A stretch of DNA of 47,372 nt, from assembly GCF_028598745.1 (NCBI RefSeq), contig NZ_JAQRFK010000024.1, positions 1 through 47,372 of the forward strand, written 5' to 3'. The translations under genes were made by a program, and so were the position numbers. Source of the DNA: Xenorhabdus sp. IM139775. Lineage in GTDB: Bacteria > Pseudomonadota > Gammaproteobacteria > Enterobacterales > Enterobacteriaceae. The notes below the pieces were generated by a model. That model saw nothing but the letters and a program-made list of their open reading frames with translations, had not been told where the DNA came from and ran no database searches. Shown here one piece after another: positions 21,459 through 29,760 of this stretch; position 1 is the first letter of the stretch, and the number at the start of each line of letters is the position of its first letter.

Positions 21459-21617
21459 ATGAAAAGACAGAAAAGAGACCGTTTAGCAAGGGCACTTTCC
21501 AGAGGCTATCAAGCAGGAGTTTCGGGGCGACCACGGGAGCATTGCCCTTATTATTCATTGGATGCTCGTTCGTATTGGTTAGGGGGATGGCGTCAGGCAC
21601 AAGAAGATCGTGTTTGA
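21459..21617 (+). CDS. rmf: Ribosome modulation factor RMF
   Basis: This 52-residue basic protein converts 70S ribosomes to 100S dimers in stationary phase by binding near the mRNA exit of the 30S subunit. The reading frame begins MKRQKRDRLARALSRGYQAG and ends WLGGWRQAQEDRV. E. coli RMF shares MKRQKRDRL, RGYQAG and WLGGWR and has 55 residues, so this copy is three residues shorter at the C-terminus. A strong GAGGAAATGAGG precedes the start. It has its own gap from pqiC and a terminator, so it is probably monocistronic. Confidence 0.95.
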   Translation: MKRQKRDRLARALSRGYQAGVSGRPREHCPYYSLDARSYWLGGWRQAQEDRV

Positions 21618-21638
21618 ATTAACGACATGAGTTAAAAG

Positions 21639-21660
21639 CACCTCCGCAGTCGCGGAGGTG
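21639..21660 (+). terminator. Hairpin terminator after rmf
   Basis: A perfect 9-bp GC-rich stem, CACCTCCGC / GCGGAGGTG, encloses the loop AGTC and is followed by TTC. It lies about 20 bases after the rmf stop. The T tract is short. Confidence 0.7.
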
Positions 21661-21716
21661 TTCAGCATTGGCGATAGAAACGTTGATAAACTTATTGGGG
21701 TGCCAATGTGAGTGGA

Positions 21717-22235
21717 TTAAAAAGCACTGGTATCTTTAAACAAGCCTACTTTCAAATCAGTCGCAGTATAAATCAGTTTGCCATCGACCAGAACTTCACC
21801 ATCAGCCAGGCCCATAATTAATTTGCGATTAATGACACGCTTGAAACTAATGCGATAGGTCACTTTTTTGGCTGTTGGTAATACTTGCCCAGTGAATTTG
21901 ACTTCCCCTACGCCGAGTGCGCGGCCTTTACCTTCTCCACCGACCCAGCCCAGAAAGAAACCAACAAGCTGCCACATTGCATCAAGGCCAAGGCAGCCGG
22001 GCATGACTGGATCATTGACAAAATGACAATCGAAAAACCACAACTCAGGATTGATATCGAGTTCAGCCTCGACATACCCCTTATTGTAAGTACCACCGGT
22101 TTCTGTCATTTTCGTGATGCGATCCATCATCAGCATATTGCCAGAAGGCAGCGGTGGCCCATTTTCACCAAACAATTTACCTTGCCCGGAGGCTTGAAGT
22201 TCTTCTTTCGTGTAGGACTCTTGTTTTTTAAACAT
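21717..22235 (-). CDS. fabA: 3-hydroxydecanoyl-ACP dehydratase/isomerase FabA
   Basis: This 172-residue hot-dog enzyme dehydrates 3-hydroxydecanoyl-ACP and isomerises trans-2 to cis-3-decenoyl-ACP, the branch point for unsaturated fatty acids in type II synthesis. The active-site histidine lies in [11 protein letters not shown] and the aspartate in CLGLDAMWQ. The end [19 protein letters not shown] is nearly identical to E. coli. The start at 22235 ([13 protein letters not shown]) gives the family length and has a TGAGAG Shine-Dalgarno; an upstream ATG at 22253 is in frame but unsupported. FabR and FadR sites lie immediately upstream. Confidence 0.96.
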   Translation of the reverse strand: MFKKQESYTKEELQASGQGKLFGENGPPLPSGNMLMMDRITKMTETGGTYNKGYVEAELDINPELWFFDCHFVNDPVMPGCLGLDAMWQLVGFFLGWVGGEGKGRALGVGEVKFTGQVLPTAKKVTYRISFKRVINRKLIMGLADGEVLVDGKLIYTATDLKVGLFKDTSAF

Positions 22236-22274
22236 ACTCTCAGGTTGCCTCATAATCGTGTAAGGCTAGAGAAT

Positions 22275-22292
22275 AGCGTACACTTGTACGCT
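22275..22292. promoter_or_regulatory. FabR operator upstream of fabA
   Basis: AGCGTACACTTGTACGCT is a perfect 8-2-8 palindrome about 40 bases upstream of the fabA start. It matches the FabR recognition palindrome known from E. coli fabA and fabB. FabR represses according to the unsaturated to saturated acyl pool. Confidence 0.85.
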
Positions 22293-22293
22293 C

Positions 22294-22308
22294 AACAACT
22301 CCGATCAG
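22294..22308 (-). promoter_or_regulatory. FadR site upstream of fabA
   Basis: Read on the minus strand, CTGATCGGAGTTGTT closely resembles the FadR site of E. coli fabA, where FadR activates transcription. The FadR-FabR order and spacing are the same as in E. coli. fabR and fadR themselves are not in the window. Confidence 0.75.
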
Positions 22309-22320
22309 ATAACGATGGAG

Positions 22321-24138
22321 TTAACCTAGCCAGTGTAAAAACCATGGAAGTCGAGGTCGTTCTTGAATATTAGCCTGTGTAATGCGCTCACGTATAATGG
22401 CTAACAAGTGTTCTTTTTGTGGATCATTTTGCGGTTCATGATCTTGAGGTTCATGATTTTGTGGGTCATGGTCTTGTGGATCATAGTCTTGTGAATCATG
22501 TCCTTGTGAACCATAGTAGAGCATGCCTGTTAACAGTGGTGTAGCCTCAGAGACATGCCCAACCGCCCAAATATGAAATTGCTCATTTTTTACTGCATTA
22601 ACAACATCCTGACTCAGGCACAAATGTTGAATATTGGCGGTTGGAATAATGACACCTTGATGACCGGTTAGCTCCCGGTAGTGACATAAGCGGAAAAAAC
22701 CCTCAATTTTTTCATTAACGCCGCCGATAGGTTGTACATAACCGAATTGATCCACCGCCCCAGTCACGGCAATTTGCTGATCGATAGGCTGCTGTGACAA
22801 GGCGCTGATAAGGGCACATAATTCGGCGAGTGACGCGCTGTCCCCATCTACTTCACCATAAGATTGTTCAAATACGATAGAAGCAGAGAACGGTTGTGGT
22901 TGATCTAATTTCAATTCAGAAATTAAATAAGCCTGCATGATCAGCATGCCTTTTGCATGAATATTGCCGCCCAACTCAACCTTGCGTTCCACATCAATAA
23001 ATTCTCCATCCCCCAGATGTGCAACACAACTGATACGGGAGGGTTCTCCCAGTGGGGTAGGGTGCCCAGGATATTCGAGTACGGATAACCCATTGATTTG
23101 GCCGATAACTGAGCCTTGCGTATGAATCAATATCTGGCCTTTCAGAATTTCATCCATGCTGCGTTCAGCCAAATAGCCATGACGCCAAGTACGATTATCT
23201 TCCGCTTGTTGCAGAGAGTGTTGGGTAATCTGTTGTTCCTGATGATAATTGGCTGCGGCTTCCAGTTTTTGCTGCAACCATTGAATATCCAGCGGCAAGC
23301 GGCATTGATCTTCGGTATAACGAACGGCGAGTCTAATTAGCTCAGGCCAGGCATCAGCACTGAGTGAAGGCAGGTTTTGCTGCTGGATGAGACCATTAAC
23401 GTATCGGCACCATACGGCCAAATCATCTTCTTCATGAAAAGGCATATCCAGCTCAAATTCGCCATACAATGCACTGCTTGCCAGTTCAGGCTCAATGGCC
23501 TGTAGCTCTTCAAGGCTGAACCGATCCCCGACCAAAACGAGACGCAGATCCAATTCCATTGAAGGTATCGGTAATGGGAGAGAGCGGTTCTCATCGTGAG
23601 ACAACCAATCAAAACGGCGTTGAATTATCATCTGCTTGAGACGAACCCACATCAATGGCTGGGAGAGCAGGGTACGCAGGGGCAAAATCAAGACACCCCC
23701 ATTCACCTGATGGATAAGCCCGGGTTGCAGTTGAATGACTTCTTGATAGGTATAGAGATTGCCGAATAATTGCTCAGGTTCAATCCATTCACAGTAAACA
23801 ACGCGTTTGATTGGCGCAAAAAGGCCTTCGCCTGAAGGGTGCCAGGTAATGGTTTGATGCTCGGTCTGATAATAACCGCCAATATCTGGGCAGTCCTTTG
23901 GCAACAAAGAGGAAATAGTATCGGATAAAAGAGACAGGTAAACATCACTCTCTTCTGCCTTTAACAGCATAAACGGTTGACGCAGGGCGGTCTGGCAAAA
24001 AAGGGATAACCCACTGTGCAGCCTGGGCTGAACTCTATCCATTGTGATAGGGGATAATTCAGCGACAGAATTAAAGAGTGCCTGATAAGGCGCATTGTTT
24101 GGCTGTAATGCCTGCCAGTCTAGTTTTATATTCGTCAA
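22321..24138 (-). CDS. ycbZ: Lon-protease-like protein YcbZ (LonH)
   Basis: This 605-residue protein has a C-terminal Lon-type Ser/Lys protease domain. The catalytic serine is in DGDSAS (Ser434) and the lysine in GGVNEKIEGF (Lys477), 43 residues apart as in Lon. The N-terminal half is a divergent, largely degenerate AAA-like region (QPGLIHQVNGGVLILPLRTLL). The TTG start at 24138 (MTNIKLDW) fits the E. coli N-terminus (MTITKLAW), although no Shine-Dalgarno is obvious. An unusual insert of pentapeptide repeats of the type (D/E)PQ(D/N)H lies at about residues 543-575, just before the C-terminal helix. The cellular substrate is unknown. It is upstream of fabA on the same strand. Confidence 0.92.
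   Translation of the reverse strand: MTNIKLDWQALQPNNAPYQALFNSVAELSPITMDRVQPRLHSGLSLFCQTALRQPFMLLKAEESDVYLSLLSDTISSLLPKDCPDIGGYYQTEHQTITWHPSGEGLFAPIKRVVYCEWIEPEQLFGNLYTYQEVIQLQPGLIHQVNGGVLILPLRTLLSQPLMWVRLKQMIIQRRFDWLSHDENRSLPLPIPSMELDLRLVLVGDRFSLEELQAIEPELASSALYGEFELDMPFHEEDDLAVWCRYVNGLIQQQNLPSLSADAWPELIRLAVRYTEDQCRLPLDIQWLQQKLEAAANYHQEQQITQHSLQQAEDNRTWRHGYLAERSMDEILKGQILIHTQGSVIGQINGLSVLEYPGHPTPLGEPSRISCVAHLGDGEFIDVERKVELGGNIHAKGMLIMQAYLISELKLDQPQPFSASIVFEQSYGEVDGDSASLAELCALISALSQQPIDQQIAVTGAVDQFGYVQPIGGVNEKIEGFFRLCHYRELTGHQGVIIPTANIQHLCLSQDVVNAVKNEQFHIWAVGHVSEATPLLTGMLYYGSQGHDSQDYDPQDHDPQNHEPQDHEPQNDPQKEHLLAIIRERITQANIQERPRLPWFLHWLG
22416..22514 (-). repeat. 15-bp tandem repeat inside ycbZ
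   Basis: About six imperfect 15-base units (core TTGTGG-TCATG on the plus strand) lie end to end in frame. They encode GSQGH, DSQDY, DPQDH, DPQNH, EPQDH and EPQND. Unit changes would alter only the length of an acidic, His-rich linker. Confidence 0.8.
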
Positions 24139-24345
24139 AGTGATAGCTACGTCATAGTGTTAAAAAGGAAACATTTATTATACAAGATTAAGCAGTGAAC
24201 CAACATGCCAGAATTTTGCAAGAAACGACATTTGAGCCAGTACTTTTATTGCTTGTAAAATATGCCAATATCTGAGTTGCTATTAGGTAATTTTAAGGAA
24301 TAATTGCTATGCTTAATTTAAGTTACGCTGTCACTGAGAGATAAA

Positions 24346-24795
24346 ATGAAATATCAACAATTGGAAAATCTGGAATGTGGCTGGAAATGGGCTTATTTAG
24401 CAAAAAAACACCGTGAAGGTGAGCCGATTACTCAATACATTGAAAAAAATGCTGCGCAAAATGCAGTCAATGAATTAATGAATTTAGAAAGCGAGCCAGT
24501 CAAAGTACTAACATGGATTTCCCAGCATATGAATCCGGATTTATCCAACCGAATGAAGCAAACGATTCGGGCACGGCGTAAGCGTCATTTTAATGCTGAA
24601 CACCAACACTCGCGTAAGAAATCTATCGATTTGGATTTTCATGTTTGGCAGCGGCTTTCAGCGCTCTCCCGACGTCGCGGTAATACCCTGTCAGAAATGA
24701 TCGTCCAGCTCTTGGAAGATGCTGAATATCGGGAAAAGTATACGCATCAAATGTCGAGTCTGAAACAGGATTTGGAAGCTATATTAGGGAAATGA
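24346..24795 (+). CDS. matP: Macrodomain Ter protein MatP
   Basis: This 149-residue DNA-binding protein organises the terminus macrodomain by binding matS sites and links it to the divisome through ZapB. The N-terminal helical domain begins [22 protein letters not shown] ribbon-helix-helix follows at about residues 88-125 ([33 protein letters not shown]), and a C-terminal coiled coil ends the chain. The Shine-Dalgarno is GAGAG. It is divergent from ycbZ and convergent with ompA, as in E. coli. I noticed no matS site by eye. Confidence 0.95.
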   Translation: MKYQQLENLECGWKWAYLAKKHREGEPITQYIEKNAAQNAVNELMNLESEPVKVLTWISQHMNPDLSNRMKQTIRARRKRHFNAEHQHSRKKSIDLDFHVWQRLSALSRRRGNTLSEMIVQLLEDAEYREKYTHQMSSLKQDLEAILGK

Positions 24796-24829
24796 GCCGC
24801 CTAAAAAATAGAAAAACAGCTAAAAAAAC

Positions 24830-24855
24830 AAAAACCCCAGTTAAATGGGGTTTTT
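24830..24855. terminator. Bidirectional terminator between matP and ompA
   Basis: AAAAACCCCA / TGGGGTTTTT forms a perfect 10-bp stem with the loop GTTAAA. It ends the convergent genes matP and ompA. Confidence 0.9.
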
Positions 24856-24876
24856 GATCAATCGATTATAGCAATA

Positions 24877-25998
24877 TTAGTGAGCTGCTTGTGGCTGAGT
24901 CACCACTTCAGTCGTGCCCTGAATATTGATAATGACACGACGATCTGGCGCCAGACAGTCGATCAGTTTAGCGCGAACTTTAATGTTGTCACAGGTAGAG
25001 CCAGTGACAGGCTCTTCCTTACCACGACCTTCTGCCTGAATGCTGTTTTCTGGGATACCTTTAGTAACCAGATAATCTACAACGGACTGAGCACGTTTCT
25101 GAGACAGTGGCAGGTTGTAGTTTTGGCTGCCGATGCGGTCAGTGTAACCAAGTACCACAACCTTGCCCTGAGTTGGGTCGATTTTAGCCAGTTGGTTATA
25201 AAGGCTGTCCAGTTCCTGTTTACCTTCCGCCTTCAGGGTCGATTTGTTGAAATTGAACAGCACATCAGAGCGCAGAGTAAAGCTCTTGCTTTCAACGATA
25301 GGAGCAGGTGCAACTGGAGGTGCTACTGGTGCAACCACTGGCGCGACTTCTTTATCTTGACCGAAACGGTAAGAAACACCCACACTCAGCAGGCCATTAT
25401 CTGGACGGGCACCAACGGTAGTCGCATCACCAATATTGTTAACCCACTGATAGTCTACACGGGTTGCCAGATTTTTGGTCAGTGCATATTCAACACCAAT
25501 TGCGGCCAGAGGAGAAACACCGGTGTCGTTGTCTTTCAGCCTGCGCTGACCTTTTGCACCGGTTCCGGCTAAGGCATTAGCATTGTAGGTTGCAGAGGAG
25601 TCTGCACGCCATACCATACCACCAAGGCGAGTATAGACATCCAGATTGTTCAGCACTGGGTAGCTCAGTTTAGTGGTCAGTTGAATGCCTTGAGCACGGA
25701 AAGCACCGTTATTCACTCTGTCCTTATAAGCGATACGGCCTAACCAATCGTAACCCAGTTCAAAACCCAAGTATGGGTTTGCTTGATAACCGACATAAGC
25801 CCCTGCACCCAACTGGTTTTTTTGGGCAGAGCCGTTGCCAATCTGGTCGTTATAACCATTTCCGTAGAAATTTACGTCATGGTATTGGGACCAACCCAGT
25901 TTAGCACCGGTATACCAAGTGTTGTCCTTTGGAGCTGCTTGAGCAGTAGTTGCGAAAGCTGCCACTGCCACTGCTATTGCGATAGCTGTCTTTTTCAT
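24877..25998 (-). CDS. ompA: Outer membrane protein A
   Basis: This 373-residue protein combines an eight-stranded outer-membrane barrel with a periplasmic peptidoglycan-binding domain. The signal peptide starts [20 protein letters not shown], with mature [17 protein letters not shown]. The barrel spans about residues 22-215. A Pro/Ala/Val-rich hinge ([16 protein letters not shown]) follows. The OmpA-like domain has [30 protein letters not shown] and the two-cysteine loop ([15 protein letters not shown]). The start at 25998 is favoured by GAGGCG and the signal peptide; the frame opens 8 codons earlier. The long leader, as in E. coli, may be a target of small RNAs. Confidence 0.97.
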   Translation of the reverse strand: MKKTAIAIAVAVAAFATTAQAAPKDNTWYTGAKLGWSQYHDVNFYGNGYNDQIGNGSAQKNQLGAGAYVGYQANPYLGFELGYDWLGRIAYKDRVNNGAFRAQGIQLTTKLSYPVLNNLDVYTRLGGMVWRADSSATYNANALAGTGAKGQRRLKDNDTGVSPLAAIGVEYALTKNLATRVDYQWVNNIGDATTVGARPDNGLLSVGVSYRFGQDKEVAPVVAPVAPPVAPAPIVESKSFTLRSDVLFNFNKSTLKAEGKQELDSLYNQLAKIDPTQGKVVVLGYTDRIGSQNYNLPLSQKRAQSVVDYLVTKGIPENSIQAEGRGKEEPVTGSTCDNIKVRAKLIDCLAPDRRVIINIQGTTEVVTQPQAAH

Positions 25999-26372
25999 TG
26001 TGTACGCCTCGTTATCATCCAAATAGGCAATTGGCTTTAAAAGCCTTATTGTTAGCCACTGGTTAAAATGTTCTGTTAGGTAACCATGCTTTAATCAGAA
26101 GATCTGTTCTGAAATATAAGAGCAGTAAGCACAACCCCCTAAACTGTGTAAAGTCTACAACGAAGTTAAAAAGTTACAAGTGCACTGTGACACATGGCAC
26201 AAAAAATTTAATTACCTACTGACACAAAATAAGTATTTTTGACGAATATTTACAACATTTACAATATTAATATATTGATTTTCATTACAAACAATAAAGA
26301 TTGCTAATGGGTAGCTTATTTTTTATAAAAAATATTGGGATTAATCCTAATTTTAGTTAATGATGGTTTCAA
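25999..26372. other. Intergenic region between ompA and sulA
   Basis: This gap of about 374 bases contains the ompA leader and promoter and the 3' flank of sulA. A CRP-like site is at 26186-26201. The rest is AT-rich with no gene or strong hairpin that I can support. Confidence 0.65.
26186..26201. promoter_or_regulatory. CRP-like site upstream of ompA
   Basis: TGTGACACATGGCACA matches TGTGA-N6-TCACA with one mismatch. It lies about 190 bases before the ompA start codon, a plausible distance given the long ompA leader. CRP activates ompA in E. coli. Confidence 0.55.
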
Positions 26373-26960
26373 TCAATGATAGTAATTAGAGTGAATTTGT
26401 AGCCTATTTGTTTGTGAAAATTTTGTTTGTGTAAATTGAGCCAATAAATTTTGTGGGCGCATAATAAAGCCAAGAGTCATTCCTTTTTGTGCAGCGACTT
26501 GTAGCGTATTGAATTGATATTCTGATAATTCGGGCAACCATCCCAATACAACACTGTAATTGCCACTCGCCAACGCTTTTTCCATCGCACTCACCGAAGC
26601 AATGGGACGGATTTGATTTAGCTGGACAATTTTATTTAGGGGAAGCCCGGCATTTATTAACCATTGACGGCTCAATCTCTTATTCGGATTTACCCAAAGT
26701 AACCATCGCTCTTCTTTGCCGGACTGACGTAATAAAGGAAGAAGAATGTGATTAATGACCGGTTGCTGTTCACTGTAGACCAGCTCACTGACCATCCCTT
26801 TTATCGGGTGTGAAATACATTGAGGGGGTTCTGAAAAAGGCACTCTTTTCACGGTCATCCCAACCATTGTTTTGTCTGTTTTATATTCGTGCGCTGTTGT
26901 GCTGGCTGTTGTTGTTCTTTTCTCAGAGAGATATTTCCACGTTGTTCGGATGCTCATCAT
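26373..26960 (-). CDS. sulA: SOS cell division inhibitor SulA
   Basis: SulA is made in the SOS response and blocks division by sequestering FtsZ; Lon degrades it. This copy has about 195 residues. The C-terminal two-thirds align with E. coli SulA: SELVYSEQQPVINHILLPLL, NPNKRLSRQWLINAGLP, GNYSVVLGWLPEL, LGFIMRP and the Lon-recognised end IHSNYYH. The N-terminus is longer and divergent. GAGGAAC lies directly before tandem ATGs at 26960 and 26957, while the frame itself opens at a GTG at 26972, so the exact start is uncertain. A perfect LexA box lies 30-50 bases upstream. Confidence 0.9.
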   Translation of the reverse strand: MMSIRTTWKYLSEKRTTTASTTAHEYKTDKTMVGMTVKRVPFSEPPQCISHPIKGMVSELVYSEQQPVINHILLPLLRQSGKEERWLLWVNPNKRLSRQWLINAGLPLNKIVQLNQIRPIASVSAMEKALASGNYSVVLGWLPELSEYQFNTLQVAAQKGMTLGFIMRPQNLLAQFTQTKFSQTNRLQIHSNYYH

Positions 26961-26991
26961 GTTCCTCGCCACAGGTTCTTGTCATAACAAA

Positions 26992-27007
26992 CTGTATATT
27001 TATACAG
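26992..27007. promoter_or_regulatory. LexA (SOS) box of sulA
   Basis: CTGTATATTTATACAG fits the consensus CTGT-N8-ACAG perfectly, with the AT-rich centre typical of strongly bound boxes. It lies immediately upstream of sulA. Confidence 0.9.
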
Positions 27008-27210
27008 TATAACGCTATTTGATTAAAAGCAAGTCCCTTTTTTTCAAAGCGCTTCGCAAAAATTTACAGAAATGAGCATTTTCCTGACTTAACGATTGGC
27101 AGTTGGAAATAGATTGCGTATGGTTTTAATTAGTTGTTCTTGTTATCTATTTTATTAACAACCGGCATGATTAAACATTGCGTTGGAAAGTGACTCATGG
27201 AGCGATAAAA

Positions 27211-27837
27211 ATGTTTTTATCCGGAGATCGTTTTGCTCAATTGCAACACGGCGTATCTGCACTGGGCAAGATTAAGAAAAAATCTCAATTTGGGGGCATT
27301 GGGTTGCTAATTGATGGGGTTTTATTTGCTATCAGTTCTGATGGAGAGCTTTATTTACGAGGTAATAGTCACGCTGAGATATTATTTAAGGCAAGGGGAA
27401 TGGAAAAGTTTATTTATTCAAAAAGAGGAATACCTGTGACCTTGCGGTATTATCGTGTTAATGAATCACTTTGGCAGAATCAAAAACAGTTATCCGAATA
27501 TGTAAATTTAGCCTATCAATATACCATGAAAGAAATTATCGATAGACAGAAAATACCCCTTAGGCTTAAAGATCTAGCTAATTTAGGGATTGCTTTAGAG
27601 AGGCAATTATGGAAAGTGGGTATCTCTAAAGTAGAAGAATTACGGATTTTGGGCGCAAAAGCAACTTATCTCAAACTCCAGCAACATAGGAAAAAAACCA
27701 ATGTCAGTTTGTTGCTTGCTTTGGCAGGGGCAATAGAAGGATGTCATGTCGCAGTATTACCTGAGAAATTGCGTGACGAATTAATTAGCTGGCACAGCGA
27801 ACTGGTTCACTATCATTCAGATATTCATTCATCATGA
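27211..27837 (+). CDS. sxy: Competence regulator Sxy/TfoX
   Basis: This 208-residue cofactor lets CRP act at CRP-S promoters of competence genes in gammaproteobacteria. The N-terminal TfoX domain includes SQFGGIGLLIDGVLFAISSDGELYLR and VTLRYYRVNESLW. The C-terminal TfoX domain includes LKDLANLGIALERQLWKVGI and LRILGAKATYLKLQ, a helix-hairpin-helix-like fold. ATG at 27211 has GGAG eight bases upstream and gives the family length. An upstream in-frame TTG at 27178 is less likely. It is convergent with the biosynthetic operon, and in E. coli its neighbour would be yccS. Confidence 0.92.
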   Translation: MFLSGDRFAQLQHGVSALGKIKKKSQFGGIGLLIDGVLFAISSDGELYLRGNSHAEILFKARGMEKFIYSKRGIPVTLRYYRVNESLWQNQKQLSEYVNLAYQYTMKEIIDRQKIPLRLKDLANLGIALERQLWKVGISKVEELRILGAKATYLKLQQHRKKTNVSLLLALAGAIEGCHVAVLPEKLRDELISWHSELVHYHSDIHSS

Positions 27838-27850
27838 ATGAAAATTGGTG

Positions 27851-27876
27851 AATAGGGGCGTGTAGCCCCTATTTTC
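27851..27876. terminator. Bidirectional terminator between sxy and the ten-gene operon
   Basis: AATAGGGGC / GCCCCTATT is a perfect 9-bp stem with the loop GTGTA, followed by TTCT on the plus strand. It separates sxy from the last gene of the convergent operon. Confidence 0.85.
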
Positions 27877-27893
27877 TAATTTCATGCAATCTC

Positions 27894-28421
27894 TTATGCA
27901 ATGGTTGGAGATTTTTGGGTAACGTGCTGTTCTGCTATGGATTGAATTGTATGGCTTAATATAGCCGGATCATGTGAAAAATCATTCAGGGAAATAGGAT
28001 GAACCTGAGCAATAGCTGATAACCCTTTTAGCAAATGGCTGGCAGAGTGATTAAAGGGTTGTTCAGTGACCAGTATAATCGGACGTTTTAAGGCGGAAGC
28101 CCAGCCTAATTCGATATGGGTGCCATCTGTTCTGATTAGTTGTTTCTGTTGTGGGCAGACCGGCAAAATAGCAACAAAAATATCACACTGTTCCATCCAT
28201 TGGCGATCCCGTTGGGAAACTTCCTCCGGTGTAAATAGATGGGTTGCTCCGCCAAACTGTTCTGTGCGATGGGCTGAAAAAACGGTTGCACCGAGTGATT
28301 CCAATTGGTGAATAGCAGATTTAATATGAACTTGTAAATGATTGTCTAATACCCTGGATCTCAGTGCATGTTGAATAGGGCCGCCAATAAATACATTAAG
28401 ATTAGAAAATATCATAGACAT
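27894..28421 (-). CDS. Nucleoside 2-deoxyribosyltransferase-like N-glycosidase (operon gene 10)
   Basis: This 175-residue protein has the Rossmann-like nucleoside 2-deoxyribosyltransferase fold. Visible landmarks are the N-terminal substrate loop FIGGP (residues 11-15), the metal- or nucleotide-proximal RDRQWMEQCDIFVAIL (71-85) and GTHIELGWASAL with the likely catalytic Glu104. Family members either swap nucleobases or, as in MilB and BlsM of mildiomycin and blasticidin S clusters, hydrolyse CMP to cytosine and ribose 5-phosphate. A nucleotide hydrolase role supplying a base or sugar phosphate to the operon is inferred. GAGG lies seven bases before ATG. A 139-base gap separates it from the preceding operon gene, so it may have its own promoter. 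Confidence 0.75.
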   Translation of the reverse strand: MSMIFSNLNVFIGGPIQHALRSRVLDNHLQVHIKSAIHQLESLGATVFSAHRTEQFGGATHLFTPEEVSQRDRQWMEQCDIFVAILPVCPQQKQLIRTDGTHIELGWASALKRPIILVTEQPFNHSASHLLKGLSAIAQVHPISLNDFSHDPAILSHTIQSIAEQHVTQKSPTIA

Positions 28422-28560
28422 AGGGTTACCTCTTAGAGAAATAAGATTTCATGTATATCCGCAGATGATAATAATTTATTTTTTATATAAACATCACAGG
28501 ATTATTATTTGAGTAAATTATATTTACATTGTTATTTCATGGTTGAATCAGAGTGCCATC

Positions 28561-29751
28561 TTACCATTTTTGATTGGAAAACCTCTTTTCAATATAATCA
28601 ACAATAATGTCATCGGTATTTGGGCGGGGGAGATCATTTTTGGACATATCATTTGGGGAAATGTTATGGCAAAAATCAGTGCAATTTTTTTCTTTTTCAA
28701 GAAACTGGCTGATCATATCCATTGCTCGTTTTCTTTCTGTGGGGGTGTTAATAAATAAGTCATTACATTTTTTAATTAACGCTAAACCCTCTTTCTCTGG
28801 CAGGTATGGGGGAATAGCCGGGTAACCATATTCTGGTTGCCATAAGAAACCGCATTCATGACGATAATAACGTTGCAGATAAACGTCTAATTGTAATTGC
28901 TGGCTATAATTTTGTGGTGGTAAGAAAAAAACATCCTTATTGAGAGCGACACACTCATAAAATGTCGTAAGACCAGGATTGGCTAATACCTTACGGGCAC
29001 GATGTAATTTTTGCAGGAAATCATGCCTTGCAAAACAGCCAATATCAATATGAGGATGCGTTTTGGCAAACATGTCTGCCAGACTGACGATTGTTTTTCC
29101 TCCACCTGCAATAGTAATATGGGTTTCATGTTGCAGGTAAGGAATAGACAATAATTCTGCCAGAAAATGGTAATAAAAATCGGTGGTATCGGCGTAGACG
29201 GTATCAATACCACCCAGCGTAATTAACACGCCTTCTGCCGGATGTTCATCCACCCTATATTGTTGCAGAGAGCTGTGGAGAATGGGTGGTATCACTTGAT
29301 AATTGCCGAGCTTATCTTGGAATCGTTCAATATTGCGTTCTATTCCGTGAAAATCCTGAATAAATGTTTTCTCGGTTTGGTGCAGATCGACATGAAGATT
29401 GTCCCACATCCAAAATAGTGTATCGATATAGATAATGGGTGTATCAAGTTTCGAAACGAAATTAATTGAGTTAGGATTAGTATTGCTGATATACAGGCTT
29501 GCACCTGAAATAAGTTCAGAATAGCGTGAAAGCTCAGTAACAGAAGTGGTATCACATTCATAAACGGCATCAAATAAGCCGGATTTTTGGCCTAATTGAG
29601 AAGACGTGAGTGTACCTAACAAAATAAATTGAGTACCTGACATTAATTTATTTCGCCGCTTTAATTTTTCCACCACATTTAACGTGGTGGATATCGGGCC
29701 AAAACAGAATGGATCGGCGTCAAAGATAATATATGGAGCATTTTTTAACAT
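28561..29751 (-). CDS. GT-B-type glycosyltransferase-like protein (operon gene 9)
   Basis: This 396-residue protein looks like a two-domain GT-B glycosyltransferase. The N-terminal Rossmann half has PYIIFDADPFCFGPIST, where a glycine-rich acceptor loop would be. The second half opens with GVLITLGGIDTV and THITIAGGGKT. It contains LANPGLTTFYECVALNKD followed by VFFLPP, which resembles the nucleotide-sugar-binding end of MurG, PseG and macrolide-type transferases. No signal peptide or membrane segment is seen. It starts nine bases after the preceding gene with GAGAG upstream. It probably joins a sugar to the operon's product; the donor and acceptor are unknown. Family placement is by motif only. 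Confidence 0.65.
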   Translation of the reverse strand: MLKNAPYIIFDADPFCFGPISTTLNVVEKLKRRNKLMSGTQFILLGTLTSSQLGQKSGLFDAVYECDTTSVTELSRYSELISGASLYISNTNPNSINFVSKLDTPIIYIDTLFWMWDNLHVDLHQTEKTFIQDFHGIERNIERFQDKLGNYQVIPPILHSSLQQYRVDEHPAEGVLITLGGIDTVYADTTDFYYHFLAELLSIPYLQHETHITIAGGGKTIVSLADMFAKTHPHIDIGCFARHDFLQKLHRARKVLANPGLTTFYECVALNKDVFFLPPQNYSQQLQLDVYLQRYYRHECGFLWQPEYGYPAIPPYLPEKEGLALIKKCNDLFINTPTERKRAMDMISQFLEKEKNCTDFCHNISPNDMSKNDLPRPNTDDIIVDYIEKRFSNQKW

Positions 29752-29760
29752 TTTATTCTC

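Noticed and set aside
24346-24795. matS sites near matP
   Set aside because: I looked for GTGAC-N3-GTCAC-type palindromes by eye and noticed none; a computed scan would be decisive.
24880-25572. 230-codon plus-strand frame opposite ompA
   Set aside because: It is a mirror of the ompA C-terminal domain with no protein features of its own.
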